This document shows, piece after piece, positions 7,905 to 16,826 of a stretch of 64,000 nucleotides of DNA. Numbering within the stretch: the stretch's first letter is position 1; each line of letters opens with the position of its first letter. Under the pieces are notes generated by a model. The model ran no database searches, had not been told where the DNA came from, and saw nothing but the letters and a program-made list of their open reading frames with translations. Source of the stretch: Lysinibacter sp. HNR (GTDB lineage Bacteria; Actinomycetota; Actinomycetes; Actinomycetales; Microbacteriaceae); the NCBI RefSeq assembly GCF_029760935.1, contig NZ_CP121684.1, positions 682,001-746,000 on the forward strand. Direction: 5' to 3'. Position numbers and translations under genes: made by a program.

Positions 7905-9248
7905 TCAGGTTCGTTTCTCAGCTGGGTTTCGGAGCAGGCTGATTATTGAGTGTATGAGGAAAGCAGTGACTATTGCGTCTAAGGCGGGGATCGTGGTGAG
8001 TGAAAGAATTCCCCATCCCAACCCGTCACCGGGGCGGGTCGTGCAAAATCCAACCAGGGCCCCGACACCCCACGCGATGAATGGCCACCCGTCAATCTTT
8101 GGTGTGTAAGCATCAGAGTTACGTAGCCGTTCGCTGCGTCTGATGAAGAAATCGGCGAGGTAAACTCCACCGTAGGGTGCGATAAATGCCCCCATTATTG
8201 AGATGAACGGGATGAAGGCATCGTATATCCCGAGCAGTGCGGCAGAGATAGCGATGACGGCAGCAATCAAGGTGAGTAATCGCCGGGCTACCTGAGGAAA
8301 AATGACCGAGAGATTGAGGGCTGCTGAATACAGATTATTTGTGTTGGTCGTCCACTGTGCCAGTGTGAGAACAATGATCGCGATCGCCCCCATACCGAGT
8401 ATGAAGAACATACGCATGAGATCGTCGATGCCCATGAGGCGAGAGAGGATGATCGTGATCAGGATGATGAACGAGTTTCCCACGAAGAAACCGAAAAATC
8501 CGGCGATCATGGCCTGCCGCGGAGTCTTAGCCCACCGGGCAATGTCGGGGGAGATGATGACTCCAAAGATGAAGATGCCTATCACGAGTGACACGGCTCC
8601 TCCGAAGGTGAATTCCGCAAGAGTTGGTTTGCCCAGCTCGCTCCCGCCGAAGCGCATGAATGCCAGGAACACTGCGATCAGGAGTGTTCCAATGAGTAGC
8701 GGAACTGCCCATTTGCTCAATCTCTCGAGCGCGCGATAGCCCCAGAAGGCCGTAAGCGTCATCATCGTACCTCCCGCGATGATAAGAATCGGCAACGGGA
8801 CGTTCCATCCGAACAACTCTTCTACCGCTGTTTGTGCGTTGTTGGCGAAAAATCCCGCCTGTACACCGAACCAACCGACTGACGAGATAGCCATTGCGCT
8901 GGCGATGACGATCCCTCCCATCCGACCGAAAATTGATCGGGCGATCATCGCGCTCGTGAAACCTGTCGAGGCACCCACATAGGTGCACGCCATCGCAAGA
9001 AGTCCGAGCAGGATAGAACCGATAATGGTTGCTCCCAGGGCCGCTTCGAGAGATAAGCCAGCGCCGAGTTGGGCACCGAGGATCGTCCCCGAGATGTCGA
9101 TGCCGACCGCGATCCAGATTCCTGCAATGGGCACCCACCCTTTCCGTTCTTCAGGGGGGACCGTGGTTCGTTCGTAGTCTGATCGAGTCCCGTTCTTGAA
9201 GACGCGAGAGGTGACTGTTGAGGTCTTGTTGTTGACATCAGTTGTCAT
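7905..9248 (-). CDS. NCS1-family nucleobase/hydantoin permease (CodB-like)
   Basis: 447 residues and about 12 membrane helices. The N-terminal YERTTVPPEERKGWVPIAGIWIAVGIDISG stretch is typical of cytosine permease-type NCS1 carriers, as is SVGWFGVQAGFFANNAQTAV in helix 3. NCS1 carriers import cytosine, purines, allantoin or hydantoin with a cation. Given the downstream DUF917 and hydantoinase genes, a cyclic ureide or hydantoin is the likeliest substrate, though cytosine-like compounds are possible. The start overlaps the end of the tetR gene by 11 bases, so it is translated from the same transcript. Confidence 0.85.
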   Translation of the reverse strand: MTTDVNNKTSTVTSRVFKNGTRSDYERTTVPPEERKGWVPIAGIWIAVGIDISGTILGAQLGAGLSLEAALGATIIGSILLGLLAMACTYVGASTGFTSAMIARSIFGRMGGIVIASAMAISSVGWFGVQAGFFANNAQTAVEELFGWNVPLPILIIAGGTMMTLTAFWGYRALERLSKWAVPLLIGTLLIAVFLAFMRFGGSELGKPTLAEFTFGGAVSLVIGIFIFGVIISPDIARWAKTPRQAMIAGFFGFFVGNSFIILITIILSRLMGIDDLMRMFFILGMGAIAIIVLTLAQWTTNTNNLYSAALNLSVIFPQVARRLLTLIAAVIAISAALLGIYDAFIPFISIMGAFIAPYGGVYLADFFIRRSERLRNSDAYTPKIDGWPFIAWGVGALVGFCTTRPGDGLGWGILSLTTIPALDAIVTAFLIHSIISLLRNPAEKRT

Positions 9249-9852
9249 CGTGATACCTTTCCGTGGGCCCGGAATTAACGCTCAGCGCTGAGGTCACGAA
9301 GCTCCAGGTGGAGTTCAACCGTTCGTCGTACAGATCCGGAGGGTAATGTTTTAGCTGCAGGAACAGCCCGTCCATGAGGCAGAGGAAGTGGGACGCAAAG
9401 GTGTCGGGATTCAGATCCACGAAGCTCCCGCGGTTTCGCCCTTCTACGTACGTGTCGCGAATATTCGTGAGAAGATCGGACTCTTCAGCACGAAACGGTG
9501 TTCTGAGTTTTGGATCCCATACCGGTCCTCCATCCGCCACCGCTCTGAGATGAAAATCGATGAGCTCGGGTCGATCGGTGTAGAAGGTTGGCACTCCGAC
9601 GAGGAGCTGAAATAGCCTTTCCATCGGGGTGAGTTGCGCAGTTCTCTGGAGGAGGTCGACAAAGAATCGCCGATGTTCGGCTACCGCCGCGGTGTACACC
9701 TCAGCAAACAGTTCTTCTTTACTTGCAAAATGCGTGTAGATAGAGGGGGCCTTGATTCCCACCTCGGAGGCGATTTCCCTGAGGGAAGCTCCCGATAAAC
9801 CTGCGTTCGCGAAGTGTCTGGTTGCGATCAGGAGTATGCGATCTCTAGTCAT
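9238..9852 (-). CDS. TetR family regulator of the permease/hydantoinase operon
   Basis: 204 residues. Helix-turn-helix at the N-terminus: DRILLIATRHFANAGLSGASL, REIASEVGIKAPSIYTHFASKEELF (residues 3-52). A C-terminal TetR_C-like domain follows. It is the first gene of the operon, overlapping the permease gene. A 20-bp near-perfect palindrome sits eight bases upstream of its start codon on top of the predicted transcription start, so the regulator very likely represses itself and the three catabolic genes until an inducer, probably the imported compound, is present. Confidence 0.88.
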   Translation of the reverse strand: MTRDRILLIATRHFANAGLSGASLREIASEVGIKAPSIYTHFASKEELFAEVYTAAVAEHRRFFVDLLQRTAQLTPMERLFQLLVGVPTFYTDRPELIDFHLRAVADGGPVWDPKLRTPFRAEESDLLTNIRDTYVEGRNRGSFVDLNPDTFASHFLCLMDGLFLQLKHYPPDLYDERLNSTWSFVTSALSVNSGPTERYHDDN

Positions 9853-9860
9853 CGTCTTTG

Positions 9861-9880
9861 CCTAACTAACGTTCGTTAGG
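9861..9880. promoter_or_regulatory. TetR operator, 20-bp palindrome
   Basis: CCTAACTAACGTTCGTTAGG is a palindrome with a single mismatched pair. It lies between the -10 box (9884-9889) and the tetR start (9852), covering the predicted start of transcription. This is the classic position for autorepression. Confidence 0.8.
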
Positions 9881-9883
9881 TAG

Positions 9884-9912
9884 AGCGTAGATGTTAGCTT
9901 TTCATCTGTCAA
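9884..9912 (-). promoter_or_regulatory. Promoter of the tetR-permease-DUF917-hydantoinase operon
   Basis: Minus strand: TTGACA (complement of 9907-9912), a 17-base spacer, TACGCT (complement of 9884-9889). Transcription should start near 9877, inside the palindrome. Confidence 0.7.
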
Positions 9913-10252
9913 GAGATCGGAGAGAGAAAGATTCGCTTTTGTGCAGCGCCTCGAATTCAGAAAACTAAGAACGATGGTTCATAATTCACGACAGGCTCAA
10001 GCTGTAAAGCGGGTATTGAAAATCGGAAAAAAAGAAGTCAGAAGCTGAGCCTGGGAGCGTGCGGCGGGCCGCTCGGTATCGCGCCGGAGAGGTCTGCTTG
10101 GTCGCTCGTCTTGGTTCGCCCCAGCTGGATGCGACATTTATCTCGGTAACGTTGGCTTTGTGATGTTGGGGACGCAAACCTTCACGTAGCGGTTAAAGTT
10201 ATGGGCAAGGTATTCTGTGTAGAAGCTGACTATTCTCATGATTGGAGCAAGC
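9913..10252. other. Intergenic region, no gene seen
   Basis: About 340 bases between the divergent tetR operon and the DUF4190/MmpS-like gene. Its last 45 bases resemble the region upstream of the paralogue at 2830 (shared GGTA-TCTGTGTA-AAG and ATGATTGGA blocks). Nothing else is recognisable. Confidence 0.5.
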
Positions 10253-10915
10253 ATGACCTACCCGGAAACAAACACTCCTCAAATAGACTCTCCTCGGAGG
10301 GACGTCACAAATGGCTTTGGTATCACGGGAATGGTGCTCGGTATCATTGCGCTAGTATTCTCGCCTCTACCCGTTATTAACCTCCTCGCGCTGATTCTTG
10401 CAATTCTTGGTCTTATTTTTGGCATTATCGGGCTTGCCGTGAAGGGACGTAGCAAGGGCACCGCTCTTGCGGGAACGATCATATCCACTATCGCAACCAT
10501 TGTTAGTGTGACTTTGTTTATCGTTTACGCTTCCTTTTTTAATGCCGTGATACACGCGTCCGGCCTTATCAAAGAGGAGGCGGAGCGAATCGTTGCGCGC
10601 CATACCCCGGTATCCGTTGAGTATCAGATGACGGGCAGCGGCGCGGCAGACGTCTCGTTTTCATCGTATATTGATGGCGCTTGGGAGATGTATCACGAGC
10701 AGCCGCAACTGCCGTGGAGCACGGAGACCGACGGTAGGGTTGCTCATTTTGACGTGTTGAAGTTGAACGGGACCAATCGAGCGGACTCCACCGGTGAGAT
10801 CAATTGCAAGATACTTATTGACGGCAAAGTTATTGCCGAAGAGACCAACAGCGGTTCTCTGGCTCGAGTAACCTGTCGGGTAACGGGCCGGCAAATTATC
10901 GCACAGGTCGACTAG
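10253..10915 (+). CDS. Membrane protein with DUF4190-like head and MmpS-like tail
   Basis: About 220 residues from ATG 10253, which has GGAG five bases upstream; an in-frame ATG at 10238 is less likely. The first 100 residues parallel the small protein at 2830: NGFGITGMVLGIIALVFSPLP, LILAILGLIFGIIGLAVKGR, then a third helix. Unlike that protein it continues in an extracytoplasmic beta-rich domain: SVEYQMTGSGAADVSFSSYIDG, LPWSTETDG and CKILIDGKVIAEETNSG with a cysteine pair about 24 residues apart. This resembles the MmpS-type domain of actinobacterial membrane proteins. Role unknown; a small-molecule or lipid-binding accessory is possible. Confidence 0.75.
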   Translation: MTYPETNTPQIDSPRRDVTNGFGITGMVLGIIALVFSPLPVINLLALILAILGLIFGIIGLAVKGRSKGTALAGTIISTIATIVSVTLFIVYASFFNAVIHASGLIKEEAERIVARHTPVSVEYQMTGSGAADVSFSSYIDGAWEMYHEQPQLPWSTETDGRVAHFDVLKLNGTNRADSTGEINCKILIDGKVIAEETNSGSLARVTCRVTGRQIIAQVD

Positions 10916-11003
10916 GAGACGGGTTCTTCTCACCACAGGAGGGACGAGTCGGTTCGTGGGGTGCGAGTGTCGTCTCTCCTGCTGGTATGCGTGACCCTAA
11001 GCC

Positions 11004-11723
11004 CTAGCTTGCGGGAGCCGACGCAGACACCTGCGCGGCGGGGGCATGCGAGGGTGCGGGAGTTGTTGAGGACTCCGTAGAGTGGGCACCCGGACCCTGC
11101 CCCAGGGCGGCCGCCTCCATCAGCGTTTTGTTCTGCACCCGATCTATCCAGGCCAAAGCTAACGCCGAAACGATGAAGGTCAGGTGAATAATCACCTGCC
11201 ACATAACGCCCTGGCTGGTGAAGAGAGCGTCGGCCTTTTCTGCCTGTGCGCCCTTACCCCCTATGGGGCCAACCTCAATGAAGGTTTTGAGAAGATGAAT
11301 CGACGAGATGCTGATGATCGAGATTGACAGTTTGATCTTGAGCAGGTTCGCGTTGACATGTGAAAGCCAATCGGGCTCGTCAGGGTGCCCCTCAACACGA
11401 ACCTTAGAGACAAAGATCTCGTACCCGCCAATGATCACCATGATGAGCAGGTTGGCAATCATCACAACGTCGATGAGGCCCAGCACCGTCAACATGATGG
11501 CAGCTTCGGTGATACCTTCTCCGCCCGCAAACACGCTCTCAATGAGATGCCACAGCTCGATCATAAAGACAACAACATAGACGGCCTGGGCAACAATAAG
11601 CCCGAGGTACAGCGGTGCCTGGAGCCAGCGGCTGGTGAAGATAATGTATCCGAGGGCTCTAGAGGTAGCGCCCACCGGTTTTTGGTGTCGGCCTGTTACT
11701 GGGGTGGTGGGGTGGCGTTGCAA
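11004..11723 (-). CDS. UPF0114 (YqhA-like) membrane protein
   Basis: 239 residues with four hydrophobic helices. The core from YIIFTSRWLQAPLYLGLIVA through ELWHLIESV, VMIANLLIMVIIGGYEIFVSK and LKIKLSISIISISSIHLLKTFI is the UPF0114/YqhA family. The C-terminal 40 residues are alanine/proline/serine-rich and specific to this protein. The chosen start is TTG 11723 with AAGGAAG just upstream; no ATG fits better. The family has no established function. It is transcribed away from the his genes. Confidence 0.8.
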   Translation of the reverse strand: MQRHPTTPVTGRHQKPVGATSRALGYIIFTSRWLQAPLYLGLIVAQAVYVVVFMIELWHLIESVFAGGEGITEAAIMLTVLGLIDVVMIANLLIMVIIGGYEIFVSKVRVEGHPDEPDWLSHVNANLLKIKLSISIISISSIHLLKTFIEVGPIGGKGAQAEKADALFTSQGVMWQVIIHLTFIVSALALAWIDRVQNKTLMEAAALGQGPGAHSTESSTTPAPSHAPAAQVSASAPAS

Positions 11724-11795
11724 AAGCTTCCTTCACGTTCTGGTGGTTAGACTTTAGTATTTTAGCGTCTGATTTTAATGATTTTGCTGAGAATT

Positions 11796-11824
11796 TTGGC
11801 TCGTTCCAGATGGCTGCGTATATT
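11796..11824 (+). promoter_or_regulatory. Promoter of the his operon, leaderless
   Basis: TTGGCT (11796-11801), a 17-base spacer, TATATT (11819-11824). The hisC GTG at 11832 lies seven bases beyond the -10 box, where transcription should begin, and it has no Shine-Dalgarno sequence. The his mRNA is therefore probably leaderless. Confidence 0.65.
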
Positions 11825-11831
11825 TAGTTGC

Positions 11832-12908
11832 GTGGCTACTCTTGACGACCTCCCGCTCCGCCCCGATCTTGTGGGGAAAAAACCCTACGGTGCCCCGCAG
11901 GATGCGGCATCTATTAATCTCAATGTGAACGAGAATCCGCATCCAATTCCCGAGGAGGTTGCGGCTGATATTGTGTCTTCTCTTGCGACAGAGGTGACTC
12001 GTGCCAACCGCTATCCCGACCGCGATTTTGGTGAATTGCGAGAATCGCTTGCCCGCTACCTGGGGCACGGCCTTACCGTTGATAACCTCTGGGCCGCAAA
12101 CGGGTCCAACGAGATCTTGCAACAGGTGCTTCAGGCGTTTGGCGGCCCGGGTCGCAGCCTGCTGAGCTTTGTGCCTACCTATTCGATGTACCCGCTGCTT
12201 GCAAGCGGCACGGGAACCGAGTGGATCCCCGTCCCCCGCGGCACGGACTTTTCTCTCTCTGCCGAAGACGCTGTGGCCGCCGTGCGCGCACACACCCCGG
12301 ACATCACAATTATCTGTACCCCCAACAACCCCACCGGCACCCCGATGCCGCTTGATACTATTCGAGCGCTCTACGATGTGACCAATGGGATTGTGGTGGT
12401 GGACGAGGCCTACGCTGAGTTTGGTTCGGAGGCCTACGAGTCAGCCCTCACACTACTGCCGGGCCGAGACCGTCTCCTCGTGTCGCGCACCATGAGTAAG
12501 GCATTTGCTTTTGCCGGTGTGCGTATCGGTTACCTAGCGGGAAACCCTGCGGCGATTGACGCTATGCACCTGGTCCGCTTGCCGTATCACCTCTCCGCAC
12601 TCACCCAGGCGGCGGGTATCGCCGCGTTGCGGCACAGCACCACCATGCTCGCCGCGGTAGGCGCGATGCGCGATGAAAGAGTTCGTATCGCTCGTGCGCT
12701 GAGCGATATGGGATACACCGTGCACCCCAGTGAGGGCAACTTCGTGCTGTTTGGGGGAGTGAGTAACCCGCAGGCGACATTTGAGGCTTTGCGGGGGCAG
12801 GGCATCCTGATTCGTGATGTGGGAATCCCCGGACACCTCCGGGTAAGCGTGGGGACCCACAGCGAGACCTCCCTGTTCCTCGAGAAAATCGCGCAGCTAC
12901 CTCGCTAA
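11832..12908 (+). CDS. hisC: Histidinol-phosphate aminotransferase
   Basis: 358 residues. A PLP enzyme that interconverts imidazole acetol-phosphate and histidinol phosphate with glutamate/2-oxoglutarate in the cytoplasm. Seen here: [12 protein letters not shown] at the N-terminus, AANGSNEIL (cofactor phosphate region), [17 protein letters not shown] and the PLP lysine in [17 protein letters not shown] (Lys223). I place the start at GTG 11832 ([13 protein letters not shown], as in actinobacterial HisC) rather than ATG 11778, because a promoter -10 ends seven bases before it. First gene of hisC-hisB-hisH-priA. In actinobacteria hisC-type enzymes may also handle phenylalanine; not testable here. 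Confidence 0.95.
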   Translation: MATLDDLPLRPDLVGKKPYGAPQDAASINLNVNENPHPIPEEVAADIVSSLATEVTRANRYPDRDFGELRESLARYLGHGLTVDNLWAANGSNEILQQVLQAFGGPGRSLLSFVPTYSMYPLLASGTGTEWIPVPRGTDFSLSAEDAVAAVRAHTPDITIICTPNNPTGTPMPLDTIRALYDVTNGIVVVDEAYAEFGSEAYESALTLLPGRDRLLVSRTMSKAFAFAGVRIGYLAGNPAAIDAMHLVRLPYHLSALTQAAGIAALRHSTTMLAAVGAMRDERVRIARALSDMGYTVHPSEGNFVLFGGVSNPQATFEALRGQGILIRDVGIPGHLRVSVGTHSETSLFLEKIAQLPR

Positions 12909-12955
12909 GGCCCGTGCGGTTATCCCGCTCACCACTCAGCGATAGGATGGAACGC

Positions 12956-13579
12956 ATGACAGAGGAACTTGCGACGCGCGCCCCGAGAACCGCTAGTATT
13001 CACAGGAGCACCAGCGAATCGAGTATCGAGCTTGAGCTTAATCTAGACGGAACAGGTGAATCTCATATCAGCACCACGGTCCCGTTCTTTGACCACATGC
13101 TCAACGCCTTTGCAAAGCATTCCCTCACCGATCTCACGGTGAGAGCTACCGGGGACACCCACATCGATATTCACCACACGGTTGAGGATACCGGGATAGC
13201 GCTGGGTCAGGCGATCCTTGAGGCGCTCGGACGCAAGTCTGGCATTGCCCGGTATGGCGATGCGCTGGTTCCGCTGGACGAGGCGCTGGCCCAGGCTGTC
13301 ATCGATATTTCTGGGCGCCCCTATCTGGTGCACAGCGGCGAGCCGCAGGGGTTTGAGTTTCACCTGATCGGTGGTCACTTTACCGGCTCTATGGTGCGCC
13401 ATTTTTTTGAGGCGATTACCCTGAACGCGAGGCTTACCGCACACATTCGGCTGCTTGAGGGCCGCGACCCGCACCACATTGCGGAGGCGGAGTTTAAAGC
13501 CTTTGCACGGGCGTTTCGGCAGGCTAAAGCGTTTGATGCCGCGGTATCCGGGATTCCCTCGACTAAGGGCGCGCTGTGA
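12956..13579 (+). CDS. hisB: Imidazoleglycerol-phosphate dehydratase
   Basis: 207 residues, monofunctional form without the phosphatase domain. Catalyses loss of water from imidazole glycerol phosphate to imidazole acetol phosphate. Metal-binding motifs are intact: [13 protein letters not shown] and [14 protein letters not shown] in the first half; [14 protein letters not shown] and [16 protein letters not shown] in the second half. The start is ATG 12956 with AGGATGG upstream; in-frame starts at 12914 and 12947 would add an unrelated leader. It overlaps hisH by four bases. Confidence 0.96.
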   Translation: MTEELATRAPRTASIHRSTSESSIELELNLDGTGESHISTTVPFFDHMLNAFAKHSLTDLTVRATGDTHIDIHHTVEDTGIALGQAILEALGRKSGIARYGDALVPLDEALAQAVIDISGRPYLVHSGEPQGFEFHLIGGHFTGSMVRHFFEAITLNARLTAHIRLLEGRDPHHIAEAEFKAFARAFRQAKAFDAAVSGIPSTKGAL

Positions 13580-14211
13580 GTTCGCCACGCGTTGTTGTTT
13601 TTGATTACGGCTCGGGAAACGTACACTCGGTGGTTCGTGCCCTGGAAAAGGCCGGTGCGGACGCCGTGCTCACCTCCGACCGCAAACAGGCAATGGAGGC
13701 TCACGGCCTGGTTGTTCCCGGGGTCGGTGCGTTTCAAGCCGTCATGAATCAGCTTAACGCGGTTCGCGGTACCGAATTGATCGATAGGCGTCTTGCCGGG
13801 GGCCGAGCGGTCTTTGGTATCTGCGTCGGTCTACAGGTGATGTTCGAGAGGGGAATTGAGCGGGGAGTTACTACGGAGGGTCTGGGGGAGTGGCCGGGAC
13901 AGGTCACCCAGCTAGACGCACCGATTCTTCCGCACATCGGGTGGAGCCACGTAGAGGCTCCCGATAACTCGGTACTCTTCCGGGGGCTTGACCAGGAACG
14001 TTTTTATTTTGTCCACTCAAACGGTGCGCAGGAGTGGAGCCTCGATCCCCACCCGGCGATCCCGAGGCCCGCGGTTACCTGGGCGGAATACGGTTCCCGC
14101 TTTATCGCGGCAGTAGAAAACGGTCCACTGATGGCGACACAGTTTCATCCCGAAAAATCTGGGGATGCGGGTATTCGCCTGCTTTCGCACTGGCTTGGCA
14201 CTCTCGGGTAA
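13576..14211 (+). CDS. hisH: Imidazole glycerol phosphate synthase, glutaminase subunit
   Basis: 211 residues, GTG start overlapping the hisB stop (GTGA). Class I glutamine amidotransferase: nucleophile Cys in [14 protein letters not shown] and the His-Glu pair in [13 protein letters not shown]. It supplies ammonia to HisF, which is not in this window, for ring closure in histidine biosynthesis. It starts with [14 protein letters not shown], the usual N-terminal strand. Confidence 0.95.
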   Translation: MSSPRVVVFDYGSGNVHSVVRALEKAGADAVLTSDRKQAMEAHGLVVPGVGAFQAVMNQLNAVRGTELIDRRLAGGRAVFGICVGLQVMFERGIERGVTTEGLGEWPGQVTQLDAPILPHIGWSHVEAPDNSVLFRGLDQERFYFVHSNGAQEWSLDPHPAIPRPAVTWAEYGSRFIAAVENGPLMATQFHPEKSGDAGIRLLSHWLGTLG

Positions 14212-14279
14212 ACCTGGCTAGAATTTCCCTTTGGGTGCGGACGCAATAATGCGGGCACCCCACGAATAAGTAGGACAGC

Positions 14280-15026
14280 ATGAGCGAATTTAATAAGCGC
14301 CCTCGACTGGAACTTCTCCCGGCCGTGGATGTGGCGGGGGGTAAGGCGGTTCGCCTCACCCAGGGCGAGGCGGGAACTGAAACAAACTACGGTTCTCCCG
14401 TCGACGCGGCCTATGACTGGGTGGAGCAGGGAGCCGAGTGGATCCACCTGGTTGACCTGGACGCCGCTTTTGGGCGCGGGAATAACGCCTCGGTGATCCG
14501 CAAGGTGATCAAGCAGAGTCGGGGAGTGAAGATTGAGCTATCCGGTGGCATCCGTGATGATGCGAGCCTTGAGGCAGCCCTTTCACTGGATCCCAAACGG
14601 GTTAACCTCGGAACCGCCGCTCTCGAAAACCCCGAGTGGACTCGAAGCGTGATCGCGCAGTATGGCGAACTCATCGCGGTGGGTCTTGATGTGCGCGGTA
14701 ATACCCTGGCGGCGCGTGGCTGGACTCGGGAGGGTGGCGACCTCTGGGAGGTGCTTGATCGTCTCGAAGACGCCGGATGCACACGCTATGTTGTCACTGA
14801 CGTCACCAAAGACGGCACGCTTCAGGGGCCAAACCTCGATCTATTACGCAAGATTCTTCAGCGCACCCACCGTCCGGTTGTGGCGTCTGGCGGCGTATCA
14901 AGCCTGGACGACCTGGCCGCCCTGCGTGAGCTGGTTCCGTATGGGCTTGAGGGCGCCATCGTGGGGAAAGCCCTCTACGCGGGGGCGTTCACTCTGCCGG
15001 AGGCGCTCGACGTCGCGGGCGACTAG
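14280..15026 (+). CDS. priA: Phosphoribosyl isomerase A (HisA/TrpF bifunctional type)
   Basis: 248 residues, a (beta/alpha)8 barrel. Motifs: [22 protein letters not shown] at the N-terminus with the first catalytic Asp, [37 protein letters not shown] with the second catalytic Asp, and [13 protein letters not shown]. Actinobacterial PriA isomerises both ProFAR (histidine) and PRA (tryptophan). The dual role is inferred from lineage and sequence type. AGGACAG precedes the ATG. Confidence 0.93.
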   Translation: MSEFNKRPRLELLPAVDVAGGKAVRLTQGEAGTETNYGSPVDAAYDWVEQGAEWIHLVDLDAAFGRGNNASVIRKVIKQSRGVKIELSGGIRDDASLEAALSLDPKRVNLGTAALENPEWTRSVIAQYGELIAVGLDVRGNTLAARGWTREGGDLWEVLDRLEDAGCTRYVVTDVTKDGTLQGPNLDLLRKILQRTHRPVVASGGVSSLDDLAALRELVPYGLEGAIVGKALYAGAFTLPEALDVAGD

Positions 15027-15039
15027 TTGAGAGAGAAAT

Positions 15040-15855
15040 ATGGCCGCAAAAAATCTGGGTTCCACACATCAGGCGGGTGCCCCCTCGCTCAGCCTTGGTG
15101 AGCAACCGCACGCGGATTCAGCGGGGCAGCCCTGGGCGGGACGCTCATTTGAGAGCAACGATTTTGCGGGTGACGATGGCAAGATGCCCGAGCAGCTGCG
15201 TGCCGCGCTGAGCGCCTTCCACAACAAACAGTCCGATATCACCGGTGTTATTGACGCTTTTCGTGAGTCGAGACTCCTGATACCCCTCATCGCGGAGGCG
15301 GGTGAGGTGGGTGTTACCCCGGCGGGGAAGGTTGTCGATAAGACGCAGGAGCTATCGATCGTGACGGTGGCGGCTCCGGACGGACGTAAGGCCCTCCCCG
15401 TGTTTTCATCTGTCGAGGCGATGGGACGCTGGAGCTCGGACGCCAGGCCCGTTCCCGCCGACGGCGTTCGGGTAGCCTTGGCCGCAGCGGGAGATGAAAC
15501 GAGCCTGGTGGTGCTCGACCCCGGATCGGACACCCAGTTTGTGCTCCGTCGGCCGGCCGTGTGGGCTATCGCCCAATCGCTGCCCTGGCAGCCCGCCTGG
15601 AGTGACCCAGAGATCAACGCCGTGTTTGAGCGCTCAATAGCAGAGGTACCCGAGGTGGTTTCGGTGGAGCTTGCCGATGGTGACCCCTCGGCCACGCTTG
15701 TGGCTCCGGAAACACTTGTGACACTGCGGCTTGTCCCCGGCCTTGACCGTGAGCGTGTGGATGCCCTGTTGCTCTCTCTGCAGCGCCTCTGGGGGCAGAG
15801 CGAGGTGATCGCAGAGAGGGTAGACTCACTCGCCCTCAAGCTTGCGTCACAATAA
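15040..15855 (+). CDS. SseB family protein
   Basis: 271 residues. A variable N-terminal region rich in Ala, Gly and Ser is followed at about residue 50 by an SseB N-domain: LRAALSAFHNKQSDITGVIDAFRESRLLIPLI, TQELSIVTVAAPDGRKALPVFSSVEAMGRW. The C-terminal half has LRLVPGLDRERVDALLLSLQRLWGQ. The gene commonly follows priA in actinobacteria, 13 bases away here. The domain comes from an enterobacterial secretion-linked protein, but a role in this setting is unknown. Confidence 0.85.
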   Translation: MAAKNLGSTHQAGAPSLSLGEQPHADSAGQPWAGRSFESNDFAGDDGKMPEQLRAALSAFHNKQSDITGVIDAFRESRLLIPLIAEAGEVGVTPAGKVVDKTQELSIVTVAAPDGRKALPVFSSVEAMGRWSSDARPVPADGVRVALAAAGDETSLVVLDPGSDTQFVLRRPAVWAIAQSLPWQPAWSDPEINAVFERSIAEVPEVVSVELADGDPSATLVAPETLVTLRLVPGLDRERVDALLLSLQRLWGQSEVIAERVDSLALKLASQ

Positions 15856-16031
15856 TTTTGGATTTTTACCTCTATAACGGAATTCTTTGGCGCGAGTGAG
15901 CGTTATTCCGTGAGGAGAGTGTTTATCCCACGCACACCAACCCTCGCAGAGCGGCCTGTAGGGATGACATGAGCGTAACTCAGTGACATATAAGTCGTTT
16001 TTATGAATCGCAGCCGGAGAATTAAAAGATC

Positions 16032-16781
16032 ATGACAGAAAATACCTCACACACACCACTCCGAGCCTCGGTCGATACCGTCACGAAGGCCGGGGCATCA
16101 CACGAGGGATGGGTTATCGGTCGTGGCCGAGCGGTAACAGCCCCCACTGGAAACCTAGCCCTTATCGAGACTCGTTGGCACACCTCCGACGGGCCAAACG
16201 CGGCCGAGGAACAGGTGGGGCAGCCGAGCAATATCACCGTTACCGATATTCAACGGACAAACCCGGACACGGGCGCTATCGAAACCGGTGTGCGGCTGTG
16301 GGACGCGACCTCCGAGGCAATTCAGAACTTCGATCACATCGACACGTTTCCCTTCAACCCCGAGTGGGTTGTGGAAGCCCAGTTTACGCCGGTGGATGCG
16401 GAGCGAGTCATCCCGTTTGAGCACATCCGCGACAACGGGGGGACCCGTGACCTGGTGGTCCCCGGAGATATCTCCCTCACCCTCGAGGGTGAGGAGTACA
16501 CCCTCAGCGCGTTTGACGATAACGGCACCCTGCTCCTCGTATTTGCCGACCCCACCAACGGGGCGGCAGACTCCAGTATCGCAACCTACTCCCCGGGGCG
16601 TTTTCTGCGCATTCCCACCCAGCTTGCCCGGGGAGAAGCGGGAGTGGTTGTGCTCGACTTTAATCGGGCCTTTGTGCCCCCCTGCGGTTTCTCGCCGCAC
16701 TACAACTGCCCGCTTCCGCCCGCCCAGAATCGTCTAAAAACAGCGGTTCTTGCCGGTGAGAAAAAAGTAGTGAATAAGTGA
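16032..16781 (+). CDS. DUF1684 family protein
   Basis: 249 residues. The hallmark C-terminal block is intact: VVLDFNRAFVPPCGFSPHYNCPLPPAQNRL, with two conserved cysteines and histidine. Upstream blocks include SPGRFLRIP and LVFADPTNG. DUF1684 has no agreed biochemical role. A GGAG lies 12 bases before the ATG. It sits 45 bases before an ABC importer operon and may be transcribed with it. Confidence 0.85.
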   Translation: MTENTSHTPLRASVDTVTKAGASHEGWVIGRGRAVTAPTGNLALIETRWHTSDGPNAAEEQVGQPSNITVTDIQRTNPDTGAIETGVRLWDATSEAIQNFDHIDTFPFNPEWVVEAQFTPVDAERVIPFEHIRDNGGTRDLVVPGDISLTLEGEEYTLSAFDDNGTLLLVFADPTNGAADSSIATYSPGRFLRIPTQLARGEAGVVVLDFNRAFVPPCGFSPHYNCPLPPAQNRLKTAVLAGEKKVVNK

Positions 16782-16826
16782 CCGTCAGCGTCGATAAATA
16801 ACCATCAACACGAGGAGCCCCCCACA

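Noticed and set aside
9986-10177. Minus-strand frame of 63 codons in the intergenic region
   Set aside because: No ribosome site, basic low-complexity product and no family resemblance.
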